From positions 1-64,000 of the forward strand of contig JBGSBR010000004.1 in the NCBI GenBank assembly GCA_041730495.1: a DNA stretch of 64,000 bases. The letters are read 5' to 3'. Under the pieces are notes generated by a model. It saw only the letters and a program-made list of their open reading frames with translations, had not been told where the DNA came from and made no database searches. The DNA is from JBGSBR01 sp041730495. GTDB lineage: Bacteria; Patescibacteriota; Microgenomatia; UBA1406; GWC2-37-13. Below, piece by piece: positions 16,592-25,350 of this stretch; position 1 is the first letter of the stretch, and every line of letters starts with the position of its first letter. The translations under genes and the position numbers were made by a program.

Positions 16592-18649
16592 TTAATCGCG
16601 TGCAATTTGGTGTAACTGATACTTCTCTATCCGTTTCTGCAGCTGCGGAAACCTATCAACCCGGTATTTAGCTGTAAATGCTTTGAGTGCTTTTTGGACT
16701 GATTCGATAAGTACTGTATCACCGAGGTTGGCAAACTGGAGATCAGTATAGCCACTTTGTTGGGTGCCATAGATATCTCCAGGTCCACGATGCTCGAGAT
16801 CGTACTGTGCCAGCTCCATACCTGAGTTGGTGCTTGAGAAGATCTTTAATCGCTCATTAGCCTCAGCTTTTTGGGTTGTTGCCATCAGGAAACAGTATGA
16901 TTGCTTGTCTCCTCGACCCACTCGTCCTCGCAGCTGATGTAGCTGAGCTAGTCCGAATCGTTCCGCGCCCTCGATCATCATTATGGTCGCGTTTGGCACA
17001 TCGATACCGACCTCGACGACAGCTGTGGTGACCAGAACATCATATTTTTTATCTTTGAAATCTTGCATGACCTCATTTTTCTCTTTAGGTTTCATGCGGC
17101 CATGCAGCAGTGCGAGTCGGTAATTTTTGAAGACATCATTTTTTAGATGCTCAAACTCTATGGTGGCGGCTTTCACCGTTTGCATCGACTCAGCTTCAGA
17201 AGCTTCGACGAGCGGACAGACTATAAATACTTGTATTTTGTCATTTTTGATCTGTTGTTTGATCCATTCATATGAGCTATCACGTTTGCCTTGTGGCACG
17301 ACATGCGTTTTGATTGGCAGTCTGCCTTTGGGCATCTCATCGATCACTGATAGATCGAGTTCACTGTAAATGGTAAGAGATACAGTACGTGGTATCGGCG
17401 TAGCCGTCATGGTGAGTAAATGAGGATTTAAACCTTTATCTTTCAAGATCGCTCGTTGTCTGACGCCGAAACGATGTTGTTCGTCGATGATCACGAGGCC
17501 GACTTTATCAAGTTTGACATGCTGAGTGAGTAGAGCATGAGTACCGATCATCACATCGACGTTTGAGATCTCAGGATTGTTTTTCTTGATTGCTTTCACA
17601 GATCCAGTTTGTAGTCCGACGGTGATACCCATCGGCTCAAACAGCGTCTGCATCGTGCGATAATGTTGTTGGGCCAGAATCTCAGTCGGTGCCATGACAA
17701 AGGTTTGGAAGCCGTGCAGGTATGCGGCATACGAGGCAATTGCGGCTACCACTGTTTTACCAGATCCGACATCACCTTGGAGAAAACGATTCATCGGTAC
17801 GGTGCGTTTTAGATCTGACAAAATATCTACAACTACTTTTTCTTGTGCTTGAGTGAGCTGGAATGGTAGATTTGCGATAAACGTTTCTATTTTTTGTTGT
17901 GCTTCATTATCAAACGCAAACGCATGAGTAATACTTTCTTTTTCCCATGATTGACGGACCATCTGTGAAGACAGCATCCTGACGAAAACTTCATCAAACG
18001 ATAGTCGCTTGCGAGCTTCGACCATCTGTGCCGGAGTCTCAGGAAAATGAATATGGATCAGTGCTTGCTTAAGTGCGATAAACTGAGTTTGCTTCAGTAC
18101 ATCGGTCGGATAAAGCTCGATCTCTGACTGATCATCTTTCAGTTGATTCACCACATGCCACATTTTTTCTCGCAACGTCTTGGTCGACATGCCATATGAC
18201 TGCGGATAAACTGGCACAAATCTACCTGTGTGGATTAAGTTACCATCTGGTCGTATTTGTTCGTACTTGACTGGTTTCATCGATCGCTTAGAACCTTCGA
18301 GTTCGACTGTGCCAGCGACTGCGACTTGCATATCTTTTTTCAAGATGCTGAGTAAGAAGCGTTGGTTGAACCACATCAAATCCATAGAGCCTGTTTCATC
18401 GGTGAGCGTAGCAATCTGAATCATCATGCCGCGTTTCGAGCGCCGTTGGGCTAGCTTAGTGATAGTGCCTTTGATAGTGACTGTTTCGCCAGGTTGAGCG
18501 CGAGCTATGGTTGAGATGATATTAAGCTCTTCATAGCGAAACGGAGGGTAATACAATAGATCTTCAAAAGTCTGAATATTTAAATTCTTGAGTTTCTTGA
18601 TCGTGACTGGACTTGTACGAGGGAGAGTCTCGATTGCTTGATCTAACAT
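16592..18649 (-). CDS. recG: ATP-dependent DNA helicase RecG
   Basis: 685-residue branched-DNA translocase that remodels stalled forks and Holliday junctions. N-terminal helical and OB-fold wedge domain (about 50-150), then superfamily 2 motifs: FLQGDVGSGKT (I), VMAPTEILAQQH (Ia), DEQHRFG (II), MTATPIPRT (III), VEVGIDVPNA, and QLRGRVGRG (VI). ATG 18649 is preferred over an in-frame GTG at 18655; an AGGTGG lies just upstream, one of few Shine-Dalgarno-like sites in the window. Confidence 0.97.
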   Translation of the reverse strand: MLDQAIETLPRTSPVTIKKLKNLNIQTFEDLLYYPPFRYEELNIISTIARAQPGETVTIKGTITKLAQRRSKRGMMIQIATLTDETGSMDLMWFNQRFLLSILKKDMQVAVAGTVELEGSKRSMKPVKYEQIRPDGNLIHTGRFVPVYPQSYGMSTKTLREKMWHVVNQLKDDQSEIELYPTDVLKQTQFIALKQALIHIHFPETPAQMVEARKRLSFDEVFVRMLSSQMVRQSWEKESITHAFAFDNEAQQKIETFIANLPFQLTQAQEKVVVDILSDLKRTVPMNRFLQGDVGSGKTVVAAIASYAAYLHGFQTFVMAPTEILAQQHYRTMQTLFEPMGITVGLQTGSVKAIKKNNPEISNVDVMIGTHALLTQHVKLDKVGLVIIDEQHRFGVRQRAILKDKGLNPHLLTMTATPIPRTVSLTIYSELDLSVIDEMPKGRLPIKTHVVPQGKRDSSYEWIKQQIKNDKIQVFIVCPLVEASEAESMQTVKAATIEFEHLKNDVFKNYRLALLHGRMKPKEKNEVMQDFKDKKYDVLVTTAVVEVGIDVPNATIMMIEGAERFGLAQLHQLRGRVGRGDKQSYCFLMATTQKAEANERLKIFSSTNSGMELAQYDLEHRGPGDIYGTQQSGYTDLQFANLGDTVLIESVQKALKAFTAKYRVDRFPQLQKRIEKYQLHQIARD

Positions 18650-18660
18650 ACCCACCTATT

Positions 18661-18774
18661 TTACATGAAAAACAAAGGTGTGAAGCTAGTGATGAGCAAG
18701 AGTAATGTCGCGATAATGATGATAAAGCGAACAATGTTGCGTGGTTCAAATACTTTTTTGATTTTTTTCATCAT
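18661..18774 (-). CDS. Small single-pass membrane protein (hypothetical)
   Basis: 37-codon reading frame (start MMKKIKKVFEPRN, then a hydrophobic stretch VRFIIIIATLLLLITSF). One membrane helix with a basic N-terminus. Its stop is 11 nt before the recG ATG on the same strand, and it would be the first gene after the bidirectional promoter region shared with the PBP gene. No family is recognised; composition and placement are the only support. Confidence 0.4.
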   Translation of the reverse strand: MMKKIKKVFEPRNIVRFIIIIATLLLLITSFTPLFFM

Positions 18775-18807
18775 ATTTTTATAGTATATCAATACTTAGT
18801 CACAAAG

Positions 18808-18835
18808 TTGCAATAATTAGATTTTTCTCTACAAT
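18808..18835 (+). promoter_or_regulatory. PBP gene promoter, leaderless type
   Basis: TTGCAA (18808-18813), 16-bp spacer, TACAAT (18830-18835), then exactly 6 nt to the ATG at 18842. Confidence 0.65.
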
Positions 18836-18841
18836 TAACTC

Positions 18842-21331
18842 ATGGCATATATCCCTCGTAGGCGGCAGAGTCGCTCATTTGGTATCACAATCCCCGGTCT
18901 TGGTAAGCTTAATAAGCAAAAACTCGGCATGTATGTGGGCGTGGGACTCGTGGGTATGATTATCTTTGGCTTTGTGTGTGCCTTCGGATTATTCGCATGG
19001 TATGGTCGTGATCTGCCCCAGCCTGGTAAGCTCTCTGAAGCAAGAGGTAGTTCGACTGTTTTCTATGATCGTGAAGGCGAGATTATCTATGAAATGTATA
19101 AAGATAAAAATCGAATTCCGGTTGAAGGTGATGAAATCCCAGAGATGCTTAAGCAAGCTACTGTAGCAATTGAGGACAAACGATTTTATGAACATAAAGG
19201 TGTTTCAGAGTTTGGTATTTTACGCGCTTTCTTCAACAATTATGTGCTCGGCAATCCTCAGGGAGGATCCACTATTACACAGCAATTGATTAAAAACGTA
19301 TTACTGTCATCTGAGCGCACACTTCCTCGTAAGATCAAAGAAGCTATCCTTGCCTTTGAGGTCGAAAAACGCTACACCAAAGATGAAATCCTTACCATGT
19401 ATCTCAATGAGAATCCGTATGGTGGTAGTTTCTGGGGAGTTGGTTCTGCTGCTCGTGGATACTTCAATAAAGACCCGAAAGAGCTGACACTTGTTGAAGC
19501 TGCAATACTTGCTGGATTACCACAGAGTCCCAGTCGTTATTCTCCATTCATCGGTGAAGAAGGCGCATGGAAAGTACGTGCTACAGATGTGCTGCGTCGC
19601 ATGGAAGAAGATGAGTATATAACCGAAGATCAAGAAGAAGCTGCAGTTAAACAGCTCGATAAAGTCAAGTTTTCTTCAGAACAACTGAGTATTACCGCTC
19701 CGCATTTTATTTTCTATTTACGTAATCAGATCGAAGAAGAGTTTGGACCTGCAGTACTCAATCAAGGTATTGAAGTCAAAACCACTCTTGATCTAGAGAT
19801 GCAAAAGAAAGCTGAGAAAATCATCAAAGACGAAATTGAAGATCTAGAAAAATATGATGTCGGAAACGGTGCATTGGTTGCTCTGGATCCCAAAAATGGT
19901 GAGATTATATCCTACGTCGGATCCTATGATTACAACAACGAAGCATATGGTAAGTTTGATGTCGTTTCACAAGGTAATCGCCAGCCAGGATCAACATTGA
20001 AGCCAATTGAGTATGCGACTGCTTTTGAAAAAGGCTATACACCAGCCACAGTACTGATGGATGTCGAAACGACATTCCCCAATCAAGGTGGCGATGATTA
20101 TGTACCCAAAAATTATGATGGAAAGTATCATGGTCCAACACAGATCCGTTTTGCATTGGGTAACTCTTTCAATGTCCCTGCTGTGAAAATGCTGGCGATG
20201 ATTGGCCTTCGCGACTTTCTCCAACAATCGTATGACATGGGTCTCACCTCGCTTGAGCCAACTCAAGAAAACATTGATAATTTAGGACTTTCAGCCTCAC
20301 TCGGTGGTGGAGAGACTACATTACTTGAGCTGGTGTCAGCATATAGCGTCTTTGCTAATGAAGGTACAAAAACAGAGATTCAAGGAATCCTAGAGATCAA
20401 AGATCACAACGGTAAATCAATCTATAAAAAGAAAAAACCAGTTGAGAAAGAAGTGTTATCTCCTGAGATTAGTTTCTTGATTTCACATATTTTATCTGAC
20501 AATAATGCTCGTGTTGCTACATTTGGTACAGGTTCATATCTCCAAGTCCCGGGCAAGACGGTAGCGGTCAAAACAGGTACCACAGATGACAAGAAAGATA
20601 ACTGGGCAGTCGGTTATACCAACGGTATTACACTCGGCGTATGGGTCGGAAACAACGATGGTCAGGTCATGAATCCAGCTATTGCATCAGGTGCGACAGG
20701 TGCATCTCCAATCTGGCACAATTTCATGGTAGAACTTCTCAAGAAATATGATGACGGTATCATGGAAAAACCCGATGATGTCGAAGCAGTGACGATTGAT
20801 GCCTATCTAGGCGGTCTTCCCAAAGATGGCAATCCCACTCGTTCAGAATACTTTATTAAAGGCACTGAACCGACAGATATTTCACCGTACTATAAAACCT
20901 TTGATGGCAAAGAATATATCGTAATCAACGAGACAGATCCAATCTCGACAGATGGCAAGAATCGTTGGCAAGAAGCGATTGATGCCTGGGCAGCGAGTCA
21001 GTCTGATGAGCGATTCAAAAACGCTGGTGACAAAGTGAAAGCTGAGTCAGAAAACATCTCACTTTCGATCAAATCACCAGGAAATGAAACTACAGTCAAT
21101 ACTAATGATGTCGAAGTGAAAGTAAAGATTAGCACTGACTCGACGGTCAAACGCGTGCGTTTCTGGATCAATGATGAAGAGAAAAAAACCTTGGAAACAG
21201 ATAGTAAAGATATCACTGAAAAGTTTAATCTCCCAGATGGTAAATATACAATCAAAATCCAAGCCTGGAATGATAAAGATAAAAGCAGTGATTCTTCAAT
21301 CAAGATCGGTGTGAACCAACCCTGGAACTAA
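18842..21331 (+). CDS. Class A penicillin-binding protein (PBP1A-like)
   Basis: 829-residue bifunctional peptidoglycan synthase. Basic cytoplasmic tail, one membrane helix (about 36-58), glycosyltransferase domain with EDKRFYEHKG (catalytic Glu about 102), GGSTITQQLIKN and YLNENPYGG; transpeptidase domain with SxxK (GSTLKP, about 382), SxN (SFN, about 440) and KTG (about 576). A C-terminal Ig-like domain (SPGNETTVNTNDVEVKVKI onward, from about residue 740) may bind the wall. All catalytic motifs are intact. Confidence 0.96.
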   Translation: MAYIPRRRQSRSFGITIPGLGKLNKQKLGMYVGVGLVGMIIFGFVCAFGLFAWYGRDLPQPGKLSEARGSSTVFYDREGEIIYEMYKDKNRIPVEGDEIPEMLKQATVAIEDKRFYEHKGVSEFGILRAFFNNYVLGNPQGGSTITQQLIKNVLLSSERTLPRKIKEAILAFEVEKRYTKDEILTMYLNENPYGGSFWGVGSAARGYFNKDPKELTLVEAAILAGLPQSPSRYSPFIGEEGAWKVRATDVLRRMEEDEYITEDQEEAAVKQLDKVKFSSEQLSITAPHFIFYLRNQIEEEFGPAVLNQGIEVKTTLDLEMQKKAEKIIKDEIEDLEKYDVGNGALVALDPKNGEIISYVGSYDYNNEAYGKFDVVSQGNRQPGSTLKPIEYATAFEKGYTPATVLMDVETTFPNQGGDDYVPKNYDGKYHGPTQIRFALGNSFNVPAVKMLAMIGLRDFLQQSYDMGLTSLEPTQENIDNLGLSASLGGGETTLLELVSAYSVFANEGTKTEIQGILEIKDHNGKSIYKKKKPVEKEVLSPEISFLISHILSDNNARVATFGTGSYLQVPGKTVAVKTGTTDDKKDNWAVGYTNGITLGVWVGNNDGQVMNPAIASGATGASPIWHNFMVELLKKYDDGIMEKPDDVEAVTIDAYLGGLPKDGNPTRSEYFIKGTEPTDISPYYKTFDGKEYIVINETDPISTDGKNRWQEAIDAWAASQSDERFKNAGDKVKAESENISLSIKSPGNETTVNTNDVEVKVKISTDSTVKRVRFWINDEEKKTLETDSKDITEKFNLPDGKYTIKIQAWNDKDKSSDSSIKIGVNQPWN

Positions 21332-21670
21332 TTACTTTTCTGGAGGTTCTTTGAAGAGAAAATCTACGACTATTTTGGCCAGACCGAGTACTTCGACGAA
21401 GCTACCTGCGATAATAATTCTGACTAGCCACTCATCCATAAATGACAACCAGCCGAGTCCAACTGCGATTAAAAACAAAGCTGTAAAAACAACTATAAAA
21501 ACTACTAAGTAAAGTAGATTACGTGACCATTCTTTACGAAACGATAAGAAATCGGTTTTTTCTCGAAGTCTCAGCTCTTGCAGCTGCAGCTCCCATTTTG
21601 CCCGTTCATCACGGCTCTCTTCGATGATCGTTTCTTCGATAGCCGGCAGGTTAGCTTTTTGATCTACCAT
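21332..21670 (-). CDS. Hypothetical protein, coiled coil plus two membrane helices
   Basis: 112 residues: charged N-terminal half predicted as coiled coil (about 15-45), then two hydrophobic segments (about 50-74 and 82-104). Its start is 1 nt after the stop of the ImmA/IrrE-type gene, so the two are coupled. A membrane partner or substrate for that protease is a possible role, by inference only; no family is recognised. Confidence 0.65.
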   Translation of the reverse strand: MVDQKANLPAIEETIIEESRDERAKWELQLQELRLREKTDFLSFRKEWSRNLLYLVVFIVVFTALFLIAVGLGWLSFMDEWLVRIIIAGSFVEVLGLAKIVVDFLFKEPPEK

Positions 21671-21671
21671 A

Positions 21672-22277
21672 TTAAAACAACTTTTTTTCTAACTCATATT
21701 CTTGCCAGACTTCAGGATGTTCTTTTTTGAAAGTCTTGAGTCGGATGCGTAATGCTTCATCACTGACACCAAACATTTTGACGAGTGCTTTGATGATCTC
21801 TTCTCCCCCAGTCATCAGTTTTGTATAACTCAGTACTGTGGTAATGTCTTTATCTGGCATGAGTAAATAAGCCGCAAAATAATTTGCTTCTGCTTCTTGT
21901 GTGTCTCGTGGAGTGAGTATATCATGTCTCATAAAGACTGAGCGTTCATATTTATGGAGATCATGATGCAAGAGTTTGTGACCGATCTCATGTGCCATCG
22001 TGAAGCGTTTACGCGTCATTGGTTGAGTTTCGTTATTCAGTAAAATTGACTCTGTTTTTAGATCATAATACCCAAGTACATCTTGCCAGTTGGTGACTTC
22101 GTCTTTGGATTTCGGATCACGTTTTATGACTGCGGTTTTCAGTTCATTCGTGGTGCAGGTCTTCCAGCTGATACCGAGTAAATCAGCCAGTTGAAAGACA
22201 TGAACTGGGATAGTGAGTGCATATTTCTCGATCAGTTCTTCTGCAGTCGATTTCAGTTTCTCTAGATTCGTATTCAT
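21672..22277 (-). CDS. ImmA/IrrE-family metallopeptidase
   Basis: 201-residue zinc protease-like protein. The signature RFTMAHEIGHKLLHHD holds HEIGH at about 96-100; further downstream EAEANYFAAYLLMP supplies the third ligand Glu and the family motif. ImmA/IrrE proteins cleave transcriptional repressors. No HTH domain is seen and no repressor gene is adjacent; the partner is instead a small membrane protein. A TACAAT lies 8 nt before ATG, suggesting a near-leaderless mRNA. Confidence 0.88.
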   Translation of the reverse strand: MNTNLEKLKSTAEELIEKYALTIPVHVFQLADLLGISWKTCTTNELKTAVIKRDPKSKDEVTNWQDVLGYYDLKTESILLNNETQPMTRKRFTMAHEIGHKLLHHDLHKYERSVFMRHDILTPRDTQEAEANYFAAYLLMPDKDITTVLSYTKLMTGGEEIIKALVKMFGVSDEALRIRLKTFKKEHPEVWQEYELEKKLF

Positions 22278-22299
22278 ACGTATCTATTGTAGCATATTG

Positions 22300-23214
22300 T
22301 TATTTAGACAGCCATGAAGCCATTATGTCACCTAAATCTTCTTGAAAACCATCGAATCCATGATTTGCTTCTGGGATAATCTGATACTCGAAGTTAGGTT
22401 TTTTACCGATATATGTTTGCAAAATCTTGACACACCCATCCACATTTCCGTAACAGTATTCATCGTGTTCACCATAGATTACCAAGGTTGGTTTAACGAT
22501 TGATTCAACTTCACGAAATAGTTTTTTTGTGCCAAGTCTTTGATCTTGAATGACTTCGTAGTATGGGAAAATATTGTAATCACCATCGGGGTTCAATGTA
22601 TCGTAGAGTGCTTGATAAGTGTATGGTTGTGGATACAAAGATTTTGGGACAGTTTTCATTCCATTGCCTTTTTCGATCTCTGTTTTACTGCGTTTGATCG
22701 CTTTCCAGAAGTTGTCTTCTCCCATCGCATCACAGTTCAGACCAGTATCATCGCCACCGGCAAGTAAGATGTATTTCTCTACTTTATTGTCTTGTTTGTA
22801 GTAGTTATAGATTGCAATTTTGTTGGCTCCAGTGGAGTGCCCGATTAGATAAAAATGTTTATAGCCCTTGGTTTCCAGGAAATTAATCGCACCTTCTATA
22901 TCTAGCTCACATTCTTTGATGAGTTCGATATAGCTACCATACGTCACACGTTCTCCAGTATTTGTTTCAGAGTTAATACGTTTCAGGGATTTTGTATACA
23001 ATGCTCCCCTATTATTGAATGCAAAAAAACTGATATTTTGATCAGTCATACTTTTGCCTAGAGCATTGGTCATGCTGCTATAAAAGACTGAAGAGCTGCC
23101 ATTGCCATGTAAAAAAAGAGCCACTGCATCAGTGGGTTTCTCTGGTTCATAGAGCAATCCAGGAAGTTTAAGATTGTCGATGCTATGGAAATGTTGAAGA
23201 CTTAGTTTTGCCAT
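22300..23214 (-). CDS. Alpha/beta hydrolase
   Basis: 304 residues from ATG 23214 (an in-frame ATG at 23229 would overlap the previous gene by 11 bp). Oxyanion region LFLHGNGSSS, nucleophile elbow GHSTG (about 123-127), acid in YGEHDEYCYG and catalytic His in EANHGFDGF form a complete triad. No signal peptide, so probably cytoplasmic. Substrate unknown; carboxylesterase or acyl hydrolase activity is likely. It follows the exported protein gene by 4 nt. Confidence 0.82.
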   Translation of the reverse strand: MAKLSLQHFHSIDNLKLPGLLYEPEKPTDAVALFLHGNGSSSVFYSSMTNALGKSMTDQNISFFAFNNRGALYTKSLKRINSETNTGERVTYGSYIELIKECELDIEGAINFLETKGYKHFYLIGHSTGANKIAIYNYYKQDNKVEKYILLAGGDDTGLNCDAMGEDNFWKAIKRSKTEIEKGNGMKTVPKSLYPQPYTYQALYDTLNPDGDYNIFPYYEVIQDQRLGTKKLFREVESIVKPTLVIYGEHDEYCYGNVDGCVKILQTYIGKKPNFEYQIIPEANHGFDGFQEDLGDIMASWLSK

Positions 23215-23218
23215 AGTG

Positions 23219-24637
23219 TTATTCCACATTCATGAAATACAGATTCGCATCTACACCGAGTGTTCCGATGATAATGCCATGCTTTTCTGTCCAATAATGG
23301 ATGAGATATGGCTTTTCAGTCGGACTTTCTGGAAATGTATAGATCAGCTCCCAGGTACCACTGCCAGGTGTTTGTGAGAGAGCATACCGATAAACACCAT
23401 TATTATCCCCAATCGTGTAAAGATACTTATTATCAGTAGTTAGGCCATTATATTTGTAATAATTTGCTTCTGGTCCTTGATGATATTTATACCCAACGGT
23501 AAAACCAGTGAATGGTATAAAAGCCATCGTATTATCATTCATCAGCTTTACTACATTTGAGCCACGATAATCGACATAGTAGCCAGTTTCTTCGTTGATC
23601 GTGACTGGTGCAATATTCGTATGTGGTGCAGCCAGCGGATCAATATTGAGTCCACTCCATTGTGTGCCGAGTGTAGCACTGCGTTCATTGCTATAAAATA
23701 TTTTGTTGGCTAGCTGTGAGTCTGGATTATTGTATTGTGTGATTGAGTACAGTTGATATTTATCTGTGTTTTGCGGGTCTTTTAAAGCAAATAATTGTTT
23801 TGATCGAATATAAGTAGTGTTTGGAAAGGTATATAGTCGTTCCCAACTTTTACCAGCGTTGGTGCTTCCCCAAATCTCAGGTTTGGCGGTGTTTCCACTT
23901 GGAGTACTGCCTCCTAGATAATAGCGATTGCCGATCTGTGTACTGCCAAAGAAATGAACGATATTTGGAAATACTTCTGTGTCTGCTTCACAATCACCTG
24001 TATTTGGCCCTGTGCTACAACGCACCTTAAGTAAGTGATTCGCATCAGTATTTTTATCAAGCCAGTAGATATTGCCGCCGTTCCAACCATCAGTAAAACC
24101 AGGATCAGTTCCTGGTACGATAAGTCTGGATTTGGTTTCATCCGTCCAATCCAATGCATGGATGCCATTATCATCTAAGTAATCTTGATAGGCAGGAATA
24201 ATGCCAGAGTTGTCAACGATGGCTACAGTGCCAAGAGGAAGTTTTTGTCCCAGGGGTTGATCAACATCAATTTTCGTAACAGTGGCTACTGCATCACCTG
24301 CTGGTAGATTACTGGCAAGTCCGAGATAGATAGCATTGTTGTCTGTCGCGATTGCCCATGGACCAAACCACTGACCAATCTGTGTTTCAGTTACTACGTC
24401 AGTTGTTTGGCTGAGAAACCAATGTTTCAAAGTTTCAATGCCGCTTTTCGAGATGAGTGTCAGACTTTGAGGTGTTGAGAAGGAATTAGAATTTTTCGAT
24501 TTTATGAGAGATGCGAGAGTTTTCGCACTTGCATCGGGAAGATTAGAAAAGATTATGGCTGAAAAAAATAAAGCACTAATTAAACCTAAATAAAATTTCA
24601 TTGATATGTTGTTATTATTTTTCTTTTTTGTTTTCAT
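23219..24637 (-). CDS. Exported beta-propeller-like protein with Asp-box-like motif
   Basis: 472 residues with an N-terminal signal sequence (basic KTKKKNNNN, hydrophobic FYLGLISALFFSAIIFS, Ala-Ser-Ala region near 37). The rest is beta-rich with repeating aromatic/Gly strands; STNAGKSWERLYTF resembles a sialidase-type Asp box (SxDxGxxW). No enzyme residues are recognised. Probably a surface or secreted propeller of unknown ligand. In a minus-strand run with the hydrolase and the HAD phosphatase. Confidence 0.6.
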   Translation of the reverse strand: MKTKKKNNNNISMKFYLGLISALFFSAIIFSNLPDASAKTLASLIKSKNSNSFSTPQSLTLISKSGIETLKHWFLSQTTDVVTETQIGQWFGPWAIATDNNAIYLGLASNLPAGDAVATVTKIDVDQPLGQKLPLGTVAIVDNSGIIPAYQDYLDDNGIHALDWTDETKSRLIVPGTDPGFTDGWNGGNIYWLDKNTDANHLLKVRCSTGPNTGDCEADTEVFPNIVHFFGSTQIGNRYYLGGSTPSGNTAKPEIWGSTNAGKSWERLYTFPNTTYIRSKQLFALKDPQNTDKYQLYSITQYNNPDSQLANKIFYSNERSATLGTQWSGLNIDPLAAPHTNIAPVTINEETGYYVDYRGSNVVKLMNDNTMAFIPFTGFTVGYKYHQGPEANYYKYNGLTTDNKYLYTIGDNNGVYRYALSQTPGSGTWELIYTFPESPTEKPYLIHYWTEKHGIIIGTLGVDANLYFMNVE

Positions 24638-24658
24638 AAAAAAAATTATATAAAGTAT

Positions 24659-25297
24659 TTAATCTTTATTAACTATATCTAAAAATTCTTGAAAATGCTT
24701 CACTGTATAATCTGGTTTTAAGTGAGAAAAATGATTATCTGCAAAGAAAGTTTCATTTGCTACAGGATGATACCAGACACTCGTAATCCCAGCTTGTTGT
24801 GCAGCAATGATGTCAACATCAGAGTCACCGATCATGATACTGGTTTTTTTATTTCCACTTAGACGTTTGATTGCTTCAAGTACAGGTTCTGGATCAGGTT
24901 TATTAGTTTCTGTATCTTCCCAAGCCATCACGACATCGAAATAATCTAAAATCTTTTGGGACTCTAAAATAGAAAGTGCAGTTTCACGTGTGGACGAAGT
25001 GACGACACCAATTGATTTACCAGCGGCTTTTAGTTGTTTAAGAGTTTCGGGTACGTATTCATGAAGTTCAAGTAGATCATGATGTGTGCGATATCGTGTA
25101 TATACTTTTGTGGAAAATTCTCTGGGATCATCGACCTCTGTGTCTGCTTCGTGATCGAAGTGATACAAAGCATGCACAATTTCTGCTTCAGTTTTGGTGA
25201 TCTTATATTCAGCGTATGTCTCCGTGAAGCTAGTTACCCATGCAGGAAGTGAGTGGACAAGGCAGCCATCGAGGTCAAAAAGGATAGTTTGATACAT
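24659..25297 (-). CDS. HAD-superfamily phosphatase (phosphoglycolate phosphatase-like)
   Basis: 212 residues. Motif I FDLDGCLVHS (Asp nucleophile about 8, general acid 10), an alpha-helical cap (15-80), motif II VVTSSTRE, Lys region NKPDPEP, and motif III MIGDSDVDIIAAQQAG. This is the Gph/PgmB-like HAD pattern. Substrate cannot be predicted. Head of a minus-strand run leading into the exported protein gene. Confidence 0.88.
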   Translation of the reverse strand: MYQTILFDLDGCLVHSLPAWVTSFTETYAEYKITKTEAEIVHALYHFDHEADTEVDDPREFSTKVYTRYRTHHDLLELHEYVPETLKQLKAAGKSIGVVTSSTRETALSILESQKILDYFDVVMAWEDTETNKPDPEPVLEAIKRLSGNKKTSIMIGDSDVDIIAAQQAGITSVWYHPVANETFFADNHFSHLKPDYTVKHFQEFLDIVNKD

Positions 25298-25350
25298 AGT
25301 TCGAGTTCAATATTCTAGAACTTTTCAGTATAAAATGCAAATAGTTAGCC

